DNA of 56,547 nucleotides. Source: Lachnospiraceae bacterium. GTDB taxonomy: Bacteria; Bacillota; Clostridia; Lachnospirales; Lachnospiraceae. This document shows positions 49,617 through 56,547 of this stretch, one piece after another (position 1 is the stretch's first letter; every line of letters starts with the position of its first letter). The position numbers were made by a program, and so were the translations under genes. The stretch is from contig JAEEIK010000043.1 in NCBI GenBank assembly GCA_016281335.1, positions 1 to 56,547 of the forward strand, written 5' to 3'. The notes beneath the pieces were generated by a model. That model was not told the DNA's origin. It worked only from the letters and a program-made list of their open reading frames with translations, and did no database searches.

Positions 49617-51125
49617 ATGAAACTTTCCGATCTTCTTTCCTATAAAGATATAGTGATACAGTGTCACGATAATCCGGATGCGGATGCTCTGGCCTGCGGA
49701 TTTGCCGTGAAGAAATTTCTTAAGATGAAGGGAACGGAGGCGCGCTTCATATACAGCGGAAGGACTCAGATACAGAAATGCAATCTGACCAAGATGATAG
49801 AGCTGCTTAACATAGATATAGAGTATGTGGATACTCTTGAAAAACCGGAGTTACTGGTAACGGTCGATTGTCAGTACGGAGAAAGCAATGTTACGAAATT
49901 TGAAGCAGAGAGCATTGCCGTATTTGATCATCACCAGGTATCCACCGAGCTTCCCGAGATGTCGGAGGTACGCAGCACTTACGGTTCCTGCGCGACATTG
50001 ATGTTTAAGCTGCTGGAGGAAGAAGGCATAGAGATTAATGACGATATAGAGCTGGCTACGGCTCTGTATTATGGACTCTTTACTGATACTGGAAGCCTTG
50101 CCGAAATATCCCATCCTGCAGACAGGGACCTGAGGGATCACGCTAAATATTCAAAGGAAGACATACTGATCTTCCGTAATTCCAATCTTTCCAGAGAAGA
50201 ACTTGAGATAGCGGGAAATGCTTTAAAGAATGCATATTATGAAGAGAAATTCCCCTACGCGATAATAGAGGCAGAACCCTGCGATCCTAATATCCTGGGT
50301 GTGATAAGTGATATGCTGCTGGAGGTGGAAGGACTGGAGAGCTGCCTCGTATACAGCTATCTTTCTTTCGGCGTTAAGATCTCGGTAAGAAGCTGCAGCA
50401 AAAATGTCAAAGCCAGTGAATTGGCAGGCTATATAGCAAAGGGTTTCGGCGGCGGCGGCGGGCATCTGACCAAAGCCGGAGGATTTTTGCAGAGAGATCT
50501 CTTCGAGCAGAACGGACTCGAATATAAGAACGAAGTCATAGAAGAGCTGATGAAGGACCGTATGTTCAGCTACTACAGAGACAGTGAGATACGCTATGCA
50601 GGCGTGGAGGATGAAGATCTCAGTGATTATCGCAGCTTTATAAAGCGCGAAGTCCTGATGGGTTATGTGGAAGGCATCAATCTCGGAGAGATCGGAAGAC
50701 GCGTGGTCATAAGGACGCTTGAAGGTGATGTTGAAGTAACGATAAAAGAAGACCTGATAATAGTCTTTGGCATAGAGGGCGAGATGTGGCCCATAGAAAA
50801 AAAGAAATTCGAAGTGTCTTACAGAAAGAGTGATGAGGAATATGTATATCCGGGAGAGTATGAGCCGACAGTGATAGATTCGGAAACGGAAGAACATATA
50901 AACATGCTTCCCTATGCGAAAAGCTGCATAGCTCTCGGAGGCAGCGGTATTTACGCAAAGGAACTGGATCACAGGGTTAAGATATTCTCTACCTGGGATC
51001 CCGATAAGTATTATCTCGGAGTACCCGGAGATTACCTGGCCGTAAGGACAGACGATCATAAAGATATCTACATCATAGCAAGAAATATTTTCAAAAGAAC
51101 TTATATTGAAATAGTAGGAGAATAG
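49617..51125 (+). CDS. DHH-family phosphoesterase with two extra C-terminal modules
   Basis: 502 residues, about 180 longer than NrnA-type nanoRNase/pAp phosphatases. The N-terminal DHH domain has HDNPDAD (17-23), VDCQYGES (83-90) and FDHHQ (103-107); the DHHA1 part ends with FGGGGGHLTKAGG (277-289). Residues ~350-402 and ~438-499 each end with a strand pattern of the type G-(D/E)-x-(L/W)-I...WPI...F-x-x-(S/T)-Y: EDLIIVFGIEGEMWPI with FEVSY, and PGDYLAVRTDD with IFKRTY. This resembles small phage-borne GDWI/IFxxTYE modules, here in tandem. It probably hydrolyses short oligonucleotides or nucleotide signals. GGGGGAA precedes the ATG at 49617. Its 3' end carries the ribosome binding site of the TIR gene. 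Confidence 0.8.
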   Translation: MKLSDLLSYKDIVIQCHDNPDADALACGFAVKKFLKMKGTEARFIYSGRTQIQKCNLTKMIELLNIDIEYVDTLEKPELLVTVDCQYGESNVTKFEAESIAVFDHHQVSTELPEMSEVRSTYGSCATLMFKLLEEEGIEINDDIELATALYYGLFTDTGSLAEISHPADRDLRDHAKYSKEDILIFRNSNLSREELEIAGNALKNAYYEEKFPYAIIEAEPCDPNILGVISDMLLEVEGLESCLVYSYLSFGVKISVRSCSKNVKASELAGYIAKGFGGGGGHLTKAGGFLQRDLFEQNGLEYKNEVIEELMKDRMFSYYRDSEIRYAGVEDEDLSDYRSFIKREVLMGYVEGINLGEIGRRVVIRTLEGDVEVTIKEDLIIVFGIEGEMWPIEKKKFEVSYRKSDEEYVYPGEYEPTVIDSETEEHINMLPYAKSCIALGGSGIYAKELDHRVKIFSTWDPDKYYLGVPGDYLAVRTDDHKDIYIIARNIFKRTYIEIVGE

Positions 51126-51129
51126 CAGT

Positions 51130-54100
51130 ATGAGGTATGATGCTTTTATAAGCTACAGACACAGCGAACTCGATATGGAGATCGCGAAGAAACTGCATAA
51201 GGGCCTTGAGACTTTTAAGATACCGGCTTCGGTCAGAAAGAAGTACGGAAAAAAGAAAATAGAAAGAGTATTCCGCGATCAGGAAGAACTGCCCATAGGA
51301 AGCGATCTGGATGATAATATCACGGCAGCTCTTAAGGATTCGGAATATCTTATTGTTATCTGTTCTCCGAGAACACCGAAATCAGTCTGGGTATGTAAGG
51401 AAATAGAAACCTTTATCAAGCTTCATGACAGAAGCCATGCGTTGGCGATACTTATTGAGGGAGAACCGAATGAGAGTTTCCCGGCAGCGCTGCTTACCGA
51501 TGAGAACGGAAAACCCGTGGAACCGCTGGCTGCAGATATAAGAGGCGAAACAAAGAAGGAGCGCGACAAGAAATTCAAGACTGAGTTGATGCGGCTCTGC
51601 GCTCCTCTTATCGGCTGTGAGTATGATGATCTGAAGCAGAGACACAGAGAGAGGATAATACGCAGGAATATCTGTATAGCGGCAATTGCAGCAGTTGCAA
51701 CAGCTGCGCTTGGTGTGGCTTTTGGACTTTACAATGCGGTAGTAGCAAGAAACATGGAAGCACTTGCTAAGAAAAATGCTGATCTTGCTTTGGAAAAAAC
51801 CGTTATGGCAGGTCAGATATTCGACCAGTATCAGGAAACACAGAAGAACCAGTCCAGGTTTTATGCTGAAAAATCTCTTTCACTTCTGGAAGAAGGAAAC
51901 AGGGAAGCAGCGATACTTACAGCGATAGCAGGATTGCCGGACGGAGGGCATGATGACAGGCCTTATGTTCCCGAAAATGAATTTGCCCTGAGTCAGGCGC
52001 TGCACGTATATGATGACGGAAGCGTGATCGATCATGACAGACTGCTCCATCATGATAATATAGTAACGGATATAGAATACTGTGCAGACGGAAAGTATCT
52101 CCTGACTGTTGACAGAAATGAAAATGTATATGTCTGGGATACGGAAAACTGGGAAAGAAAAGTGATGATACCCTACGTCATGGATGACAAGGGTTATCTT
52201 GAAACAGTTGAGGGCGCATCTGCCGATGAGAGCGGCGTATATATTGCAACGACAGCTTCCTTGACCAAATATGACTTTAACGGAGCTGTGCTGTTTAGCT
52301 ATGAAGGAGATTCGGATTATCTGGGTTTTGAACTGTGTGAGGATAAGAGTATCGCAGTGCTGATCGGAACACAGAAGATAGATTTTGTTGACATGCAGGG
52401 CGGTAAACTTCTTTTTTCCAAGGAAAACGGTGACGGCGCTTCTTATAGTGCAAGAGGCGCATATATAGGAGAGGGAGTCTATGCGGCAACACATGTTTCG
52501 GCAGATGACAGCAGGACGATCCTTACGCTGATAGATACTGAAACCTGGGAAAGTACGGAAACGGAAATAAGGCACGATTACGTATTGAAGCTGGCCGGAT
52601 CGAAGGAAGGATATGCAGTGGTACTCAGCTGTAATCCCGACTTTTATTACGGAGCCGGAGTGACTGAGCTTGGACTTGAGCGCATCAATAAGGACGGAAG
52701 CAAAAGCTGGTCGGAGGATCTTAACATACAGATAATCAATACCGCTACTTTCAATACGCAGCTGAAGGTTCAGGATTATAACAAAAAAGTAGTATTTGCT
52801 GTGGAGAACGGCGCCTATATCTATGATGCGGAAGACGGAACTGAGAGCGGACGCTTAGCTATGTTCGGTGAAGTGGAAACGATGCTGCTCTCTACCAATT
52901 CAAGTGTTGGCTGCGTGGGTTATTCCAACGGTGTGATGGACTGGATCGATACGGATAAGATAATGCTGTATGACGACTACAGGCTGGATACCGGCATTTC
53001 TCTCAGGGATATGTACTTCTTCGGAAACGAAAGAGTGATAATGAGCAGATCATCGGATATCTACGTGCTTAGTTATCATAAGGGAGAGGGATTGGAAGAG
53101 CTTCCGGAACTCGATAAACGTTATCTGGCTACAGCGATATCGCCCTCAGGCAGTTACTATATGATGAATGATTATATGGATGGCAAGAGCTACAGCTTCT
53201 ATGATAAGGACGGAGAGCAGCTTTATGTATTTGATCAGAGCAACAATTACGCATTCGATATATGCTGTCAAGATGATAAGACCCTGCTTGCTACGTCGGA
53301 AGGAATATGGGAGATAGATCCATATAAGGCAACGGCAACGCTGAATACATATAAAACACTTGGCAGTGACAATATTTACTCCAGAGGAGAGTTCACACGA
53401 GACGGGAACTTCTGTGTGGTATGGAACATTACTAAATTAGCAGCATTTAATATGAAAGATCAAAGTCTTGTATATGAGCAGGATTGTGAAGAAATGACAG
53501 GCTGCGCTGAAATTTCAGAAGACGGGACAAAGATACTTATCTCGTCGACAGGGAAAAATCTTTCGATCATAGATACGGCAAGCGGGAAAACACGTGAATA
53601 CGAGGATGTCAATCTTCGTGAGACCGCTAACAGCTATACTTCGGATTATTTAGCCGTAAATCCTTCGGGAACGACGGCAGCCATGTTCTGCGCAGACGGA
53701 AAAGTCCGTATCATCAATACCGAAGACGGCAAGCTGGTAGCAAGCCTGCCTATGCAGATAAATCTCAGCAGCTTTATACTTTTTGATAAGCAGGGAAAGC
53801 ATCTTATCATGCAGGGAGATGATCATACAGTTTATATCTGGGACATCAATAAGGGTGAATACAGCAGTATCATAACTGCTTATTCGGATCTTAAATATAT
53901 AACTACGGATGATAAGGATGGCATGATCATCTGCTGTGAAGGTACGGGTATTCATGTTCTTGAGGATAATACTTTTGCAAGGATAGCTTATGTACCGGAT
54001 GGCATAGCTTATATTGCTGACGAGAATGCATTTATCCAGAGAGACGGTACCAATGTATATAAGAATTACTATATGGATTACAAACAGCTTATAGAAGAGG

Positions 54101-54165
54101 CAAAACGGCAATTCCCCGATGCAAAGCTCGGAGCCAAAGAAAAGAAGGAACTTAATATAGAATAA
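51130..54165 (+). CDS. TIR domain - transmembrane - WD40-like protein
   Basis: 1011 residues. An N-terminal TIR domain (1-~165) starts DAFISYRHSELD and carries SVWVCKEIETF, where Glu91 fits the catalytic Glu of NAD-cleaving TIRs. A basic stretch precedes one transmembrane segment (181-203), then a coiled-coil linker (~205-245), then a ~760-residue beta-propeller-like region with WD40-type blades (FALSQALHVYDD, ADGKYLLTVDRNENVYVWD, DHTVYIWDINKG). Topology is probably TIR inside and propeller outside. It begins 4 bases after the DHH stop, with AGGAG overlapping that gene's end, so the two are co-translated. Whether it is a defence effector or signalling protein is open; no phage-defence neighbours are recognised. 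Confidence 0.88.
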   Translation: MRYDAFISYRHSELDMEIAKKLHKGLETFKIPASVRKKYGKKKIERVFRDQEELPIGSDLDDNITAALKDSEYLIVICSPRTPKSVWVCKEIETFIKLHDRSHALAILIEGEPNESFPAALLTDENGKPVEPLAADIRGETKKERDKKFKTELMRLCAPLIGCEYDDLKQRHRERIIRRNICIAAIAAVATAALGVAFGLYNAVVARNMEALAKKNADLALEKTVMAGQIFDQYQETQKNQSRFYAEKSLSLLEEGNREAAILTAIAGLPDGGHDDRPYVPENEFALSQALHVYDDGSVIDHDRLLHHDNIVTDIEYCADGKYLLTVDRNENVYVWDTENWERKVMIPYVMDDKGYLETVEGASADESGVYIATTASLTKYDFNGAVLFSYEGDSDYLGFELCEDKSIAVLIGTQKIDFVDMQGGKLLFSKENGDGASYSARGAYIGEGVYAATHVSADDSRTILTLIDTETWESTETEIRHDYVLKLAGSKEGYAVVLSCNPDFYYGAGVTELGLERINKDGSKSWSEDLNIQIINTATFNTQLKVQDYNKKVVFAVENGAYIYDAEDGTESGRLAMFGEVETMLLSTNSSVGCVGYSNGVMDWIDTDKIMLYDDYRLDTGISLRDMYFFGNERVIMSRSSDIYVLSYHKGEGLEELPELDKRYLATAISPSGSYYMMNDYMDGKSYSFYDKDGEQLYVFDQSNNYAFDICCQDDKTLLATSEGIWEIDPYKATATLNTYKTLGSDNIYSRGEFTRDGNFCVVWNITKLAAFNMKDQSLVYEQDCEEMTGCAEISEDGTKILISSTGKNLSIIDTASGKTREYEDVNLRETANSYTSDYLAVNPSGTTAAMFCADGKVRIINTEDGKLVASLPMQINLSSFILFDKQGKHLIMQGDDHTVYIWDINKGEYSSIITAYSDLKYITTDDKDGMIICCEGTGIHVLEDNTFARIAYVPDGIAYIADENAFIQRDGTNVYKNYYMDYKQLIEEAKRQFPDAKLGAKEKKELNIE

Positions 54166-54168
54166 AGT

Positions 54169-55569
54169 TTAAGTATTTGACACGATATTCTTTGCCCAGA
54201 TGCCGCTGTGCACCATACCGCCGCCGATAAGACATTTGACGATCTCCAGTGACTGTACGATGATCATCATGTAGAGTACATCTATCTGAGTGAAACGGCT
54301 CAGTATAAAAGCAGTCGGTACCGAGAGCAACCATACGAAGCAGCTGTCAAAGATAAAAGTGATAAGCGTGTTGCCGCCGGAACGTATGGTGAAATACGAA
54401 GCATGTGTAAAACCGTAGAGCGGCATCAGTACACCGCATACTACGATGAACTGCGAAGCCATGTGACGTACATGATACGAAGTGTTGTATAACAGAGGGA
54501 AGAAGGGGCTTATAATAACCATAAGTATACCGAAGATAAGCCCAAGCAAGGTTGTGAAAGCTATCATCTTTCTTGCATGGTCTTTTGCTTTGTCGATATC
54601 ACCGCTTCCCAGTATCTGGCCTACTACTATTCCCACAGCCTCTCCCATTGCGAGGAATGACACACCCATTAAGTTCCAAATGGTTGACTCTATATTCAGC
54701 GCAGCGACAGCATCAAGACTCCTGACTGAGTAACTCTGATTTAAGATCGTCTGACCGAGAGCCCACAGAGTTTCATTTGCCATAAGAGGAAGGGATTTTA
54801 AGATAAACTTACTTACCAGTCTCATGGGCACACGGAAGTCTTTGAAGGCACCTTTGATGAATTGGTGTTCTTCAGAATGTCGCAGGGTATAAATGATGAT
54901 AAAGCCCATCTCGACAAATCTGGATATGACGGTTGCAACTGCAGCACCTTTGGCGCCGAGAGCGGGAAGTCCGAAAAGTCCGTATATCAGAAGAGCATTG
55001 CCAACGAGATTTACAAATATGGCAACTATGGAAGCTGTCATCGGAGCTTTGGTCTGTCCGGTATCACGCAGCGTTCCGGCAAATGCATTGGTTATGCCAA
55101 TGGGTATAAGACCTATCAGCATGATATCCATGTATTCTATGCCTATACGCAGGGTTTCTTCCGCATCTTCAACTGCACCTTCTCCTTGAAGAAAAAGAGC
55201 GATCAATTTATCTGAAAAGATGAAATATACAAGTATGCTCAGCAGAGTCAGCACGGTATTGATCATCAGCTTGAAACGGAAAGTATAACGCACACCCTTG
55301 ATGTCATTCATCCCGTAATACTGCGCTGTGAAGATACCCACACCTGCCGAGGCTCCGAAGATGAGCAGATAATAAACAAATATCAACTGGTTGGAGATGG
55401 CAACGCCCGACAAAGCATTGGTGCCGACTCTTCCGATCATCAGATTGTCAAGAAGGCTCACGAAATTAGAGATACCGTTCTGTACCATGATCGGTACTGC
55501 AATAGCCAGTATCATCTTATAAAACGCCGCATCACCGACATATCTGTTTTTTAAACTCTTTTTTTCCAT
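54169..55569 (-). CDS. MATE-family multidrug/Na+ antiporter
   Basis: 466 residues with 12 membrane segments in the two-bundle MATE arrangement. The N-terminal AIAVPIMVQNGISNFVSLLDNLMIGRVG (key parts VPIMVQNGISN and DNLMIGRVG) and the mirrored LKSLPLMANETLWALGQTI segment are typical. It exports cationic drugs or metabolites with Na+ or H+. It converges on the TIR gene with 3 bases between stops. Only GGTGA is seen upstream of the ATG as a weak ribosome binding site. The predicted -10 ends 8 bases before the ATG and the -35 lies in the adjoining palindrome. Confidence 0.95.
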   Translation of the reverse strand: MEKKSLKNRYVGDAAFYKMILAIAVPIMVQNGISNFVSLLDNLMIGRVGTNALSGVAISNQLIFVYYLLIFGASAGVGIFTAQYYGMNDIKGVRYTFRFKLMINTVLTLLSILVYFIFSDKLIALFLQGEGAVEDAEETLRIGIEYMDIMLIGLIPIGITNAFAGTLRDTGQTKAPMTASIVAIFVNLVGNALLIYGLFGLPALGAKGAAVATVISRFVEMGFIIIYTLRHSEEHQFIKGAFKDFRVPMRLVSKFILKSLPLMANETLWALGQTILNQSYSVRSLDAVAALNIESTIWNLMGVSFLAMGEAVGIVVGQILGSGDIDKAKDHARKMIAFTTLLGLIFGILMVIISPFFPLLYNTSYHVRHMASQFIVVCGVLMPLYGFTHASYFTIRSGGNTLITFIFDSCFVWLLSVPTAFILSRFTQIDVLYMMIIVQSLEIVKCLIGGGMVHSGIWAKNIVSNT

Positions 55570-55577
55570 GAGTCACC

Positions 55578-55606
55578 ATACTAACACAGTTTCGTATAAT
55601 GGTCAA
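55578..55606 (-). promoter_or_regulatory. MATE promoter with -35 in the palindrome
   Basis: On the minus strand TTGACC (55606-55601) and TAGTAT (55583-55578) have a 17-base spacer. The -35 is the outer end of the palindrome's left arm. Confidence 0.5.
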
Positions 55607-55670
55607 TCACGGGGACGGTTCCGCGGTTGATTGTCAACAATCAACCGCGGAACCGTCCCCGTGATTGACC
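55601..55670. repeat. Perfect palindromic element with 34-bp arms
   Basis: Positions 55601-55634 are the exact reverse complement of 55637-55670, with only CA between them. The arms are GC-rich in the middle (GGGGACGGTTCCGCGG) and end in GGTCAA/TTGACC. Cores of the GGGACGGTTCC type recur as dispersed palindromes in many Firmicutes genomes as far as I recall, so this may be a mobile REP-like element. No transposase is adjacent. Confidence 0.9.
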
Positions 55671-55694
55671 GCGAGTCTGTAAGTATAGTAAAAT
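55665..55694 (+). promoter_or_regulatory. Promoter of the 55701 gene with -35 in the palindrome
   Basis: TTGACC (55665-55670, the outer end of the right arm) and TAAAAT (55689-55694) have an 18-base spacer. The -10 ends 6 bases before the ATG at 55701. Confidence 0.5.
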
Positions 55695-55700
55695 GGTGGC

Positions 55701-56345
55701 ATGTATGAAGATAACAGACAAAGCAGATTAAAGTATATATTGATCCTGGTCCTTCTGGGTGGATTCATTGCTTATTGTGTATATGCAAACGGCACAAGGA
55801 ATCATCTGAACGGGCTTACAGAGCCTATACAGACGGAATGTGAGGGCGGTACGGAATTCACATTAAAAGGTTATGATGTGAAGATAGATTATCTTTATGA
55901 ATATGATGCAACGGCGCTGGTGGTGCATACCAAGAACTATTTCGGGAATGATCTGGGTAACAGATTATCACCGAAGGATGTGGCACTGGCATGGGGAAGC
56001 GTGGCTGCCTGTAATGAACTGATAAATTTTCACTGGAGACAGACAGGACGATGGGTATATTGGAGGACTAATACCTATGAGGAGCTGCAACCTGTCGGCG
56101 ATGAATCGGATGTGGACCGCCAGTCTTCAAATAATCATATGGTACCTGCGGATGTCAGTGTGAGAAGAAAGATAGCTAAGATCCGAAGAGGGGATGTTGT
56201 GAGGATCAGAGGATATCTGATAAATATAGAAGCAAAGAATTCCAATGGAGCGACTTTTCACTGGAATTCCAGCACAAGCAGAAATGACTCCGGAAACGGA
56301 GCCTGTGAGCTTGTCTATGTTACTGATGTAGAATGGGTGAAATAA
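55701..56345 (+). CDS. Membrane-anchored protein of unknown function
   Basis: 214 residues. A short basic N-terminus, one membrane segment (about 11-29, LKYILILVLLGGFIAYCVY) and an extracytoplasmic domain. The domain is rich in aromatic residues and has WGSVAACNELINFHW, RWVYWRTNTYEEL and a C-terminal beta region (RRGDVVRIRGYLINIEAK; CELVYVTDVEWVK). I know no family name with confidence. The start has no ribosome binding site, and a -10 box ends 6 bases before the ATG. A terminator follows at 56351. Confidence 0.6.
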   Translation: MYEDNRQSRLKYILILVLLGGFIAYCVYANGTRNHLNGLTEPIQTECEGGTEFTLKGYDVKIDYLYEYDATALVVHTKNYFGNDLGNRLSPKDVALAWGSVAACNELINFHWRQTGRWVYWRTNTYEELQPVGDESDVDRQSSNNHMVPADVSVRRKIAKIRRGDVVRIRGYLINIEAKNSNGATFHWNSSTSRNDSGNGACELVYVTDVEWVK

Positions 56346-56350
56346 AAAAG

Positions 56351-56380
56351 GCCACGGGGATCGATGCCCCGTGGCTGTTT
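56351..56380 (+). terminator. Terminator after the 55701 gene
   Basis: A perfect 9-bp stem GCCACGGGG/CCCCGTGGC (56351-56359 with 56367-56375) with ATCGATG loop and TGTTTA after. With A-rich sequence on the left it could act bidirectionally for the convergent gene at 56394. Confidence 0.78.
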
Positions 56381-56393
56381 ATAAGGGAACGGA

Positions 56394-56547
56394 TCAGCGG
56401 GATTTATATTTTGTGCCGTAATCGGAACCGTTGATGGTGATGCTTCCCATGTCTGTATTAAGTGAAAGGCGGAGATCCTCAATATTATTTGAAGTACTTA
56501 TTTCGATGCTTCCCATATCGCAGTCGGCTTCAAGATCTTCGAAATCC
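56394..56547 (-). CDS. C-terminus of a DUF4097-like beta-strand-repeat protein (partial)
   Basis: Only the last 50 codons lie in the window, ending in TGA (56396-56394). Two near-identical turns, DMGSIEI and DMGSITI, about 22 residues apart, and a final INGSDYGTKY fit the repeating beta-strand DUF4097 (putative adhesin) domain found C-terminal to membrane or sensor proteins. The start lies beyond the right edge. Confidence 0.65.
   Translation of the reverse strand, partial: DFEDLEADCDMGSIEISTSNNIEDLRLSLNTDMGSITINGSDYGTKYKSR

Noticed and set aside
50223-51059. 278-codon minus-strand frame inside the DHH gene
   Set aside because: It mirrors the codon pattern of the DHH gene, has no ribosome binding site and encodes no recognisable domain.
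55601-55670. Ordinary bidirectional terminator between MATE and the 55701 gene
   Set aside because: The two genes diverge from it, so no transcript needs terminating there, and no T-run follows either arm; the arms are far longer than a terminator stem.

Overview
The window looks like chromosomal DNA from a low-to-mid GC anaerobic member of the Clostridia, most likely a Lachnospiraceae-type gut or rumen bacterium. This is inferred from the gene families and style: strong GGAGG ribosome binding sites, sigma-A-like TTGACA/TATAAT promoters, an acetate-forming pta-ackA pair, uronate catabolism through 2-keto-3-deoxygluconate, Gram-positive lipoproteins, an RND pump with a huge coiled-coil insertion, and a TIR-WD40 membrane protein. 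No rRNA, tRNA, CRISPR array, prophage or intact insertion sequence was seen.

Layout. (1) 1-3.4 kb: a PEP-utilising enzyme cut by the left edge, a ZIP metal transporter and an AraC/GyrI-type regulator. These use ATC almost exclusively for Ile, whereas everything after the terminator at 3365 prefers ATA. (2) 3.4-8.5 kb: uvrB, a secreted leucine-rich-repeat protein and a two-domain AAA+ ATPase, tightly packed. (3) 8.5-18.8 kb: a uronate/KDG operon (kdgK, eda, a secreted phosphodiester-glycosidase-like protein, a LacI regulator, uxaC) with a LacI-type operator in front, then pta-ackA, a lipoprotein with a discoidin-like C-terminus and a glycerol-1-phosphate-dehydrogenase-like enzyme. (4) 18.8-26.2 kb: a SulP transporter (minus strand), a cytoplasmic GH13 glucosidase with an alpha/beta hydrolase and an MBL-fold hydrolase, and a secreted transglutaminase-like protein (minus). 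(5) 26.3-38.7 kb: glutathione peroxidase with an OhrR-like regulator, a small heat-shock protein, a GH63-like glucosidase, a D-hydroxyacid dehydrogenase, an inositol-phosphatase-like enzyme, a DUF4143-type ATPase plus a decayed paralogue, SRAP, Bcp, a YjbR-EVE-like fusion, an L,D-transpeptidase/VanX fusion lipoprotein and an ADP-ribosylglycohydrolase. (6) 38.7-41.8 kb: a GntR-controlled ABC operon on the minus strand. (7) 42.0-46.4 kb: the RND pump. (8) 46.4-49.5 kb: an Rrf2 regulator diverging from a sulfur operon (metY-type sulfhydrylase, cysK). (9) 49.6-54.2 kb: a DHH phosphoesterase with two extra C-terminal modules, directly followed by a TIR-TM-WD40 protein. (10) 54.2-56.5 kb: a MATE transporter, a perfect 34-bp-arm palindrome, an unknown membrane-anchored protein and the end of a DUF4097-like gene.

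How parts work together. UxaC isomerises uronates, KdgK phosphorylates KDG and Eda cleaves KDPG to pyruvate and glyceraldehyde-3-phosphate; Pta-AckA could turn the resulting acetyl-CoA into acetate and ATP. The metY-cysK operon appears to be under double control: an Rrf2-type operator over its promoter and a transcribed leader encoding a 34-residue Cys-rich peptide followed by mutually exclusive GC-rich pairings and a terminator. This looks like ribosome-mediated cysteine attenuation and is the most striking regulatory find. Other leads are the DHH/TIR pair, a 37-bp promoter block repeated in front of three genes, the divergent-promoter palindrome at 55.6 kb, and several genes whose -10 box lies so close to the ATG that leaderless transcripts are likely.
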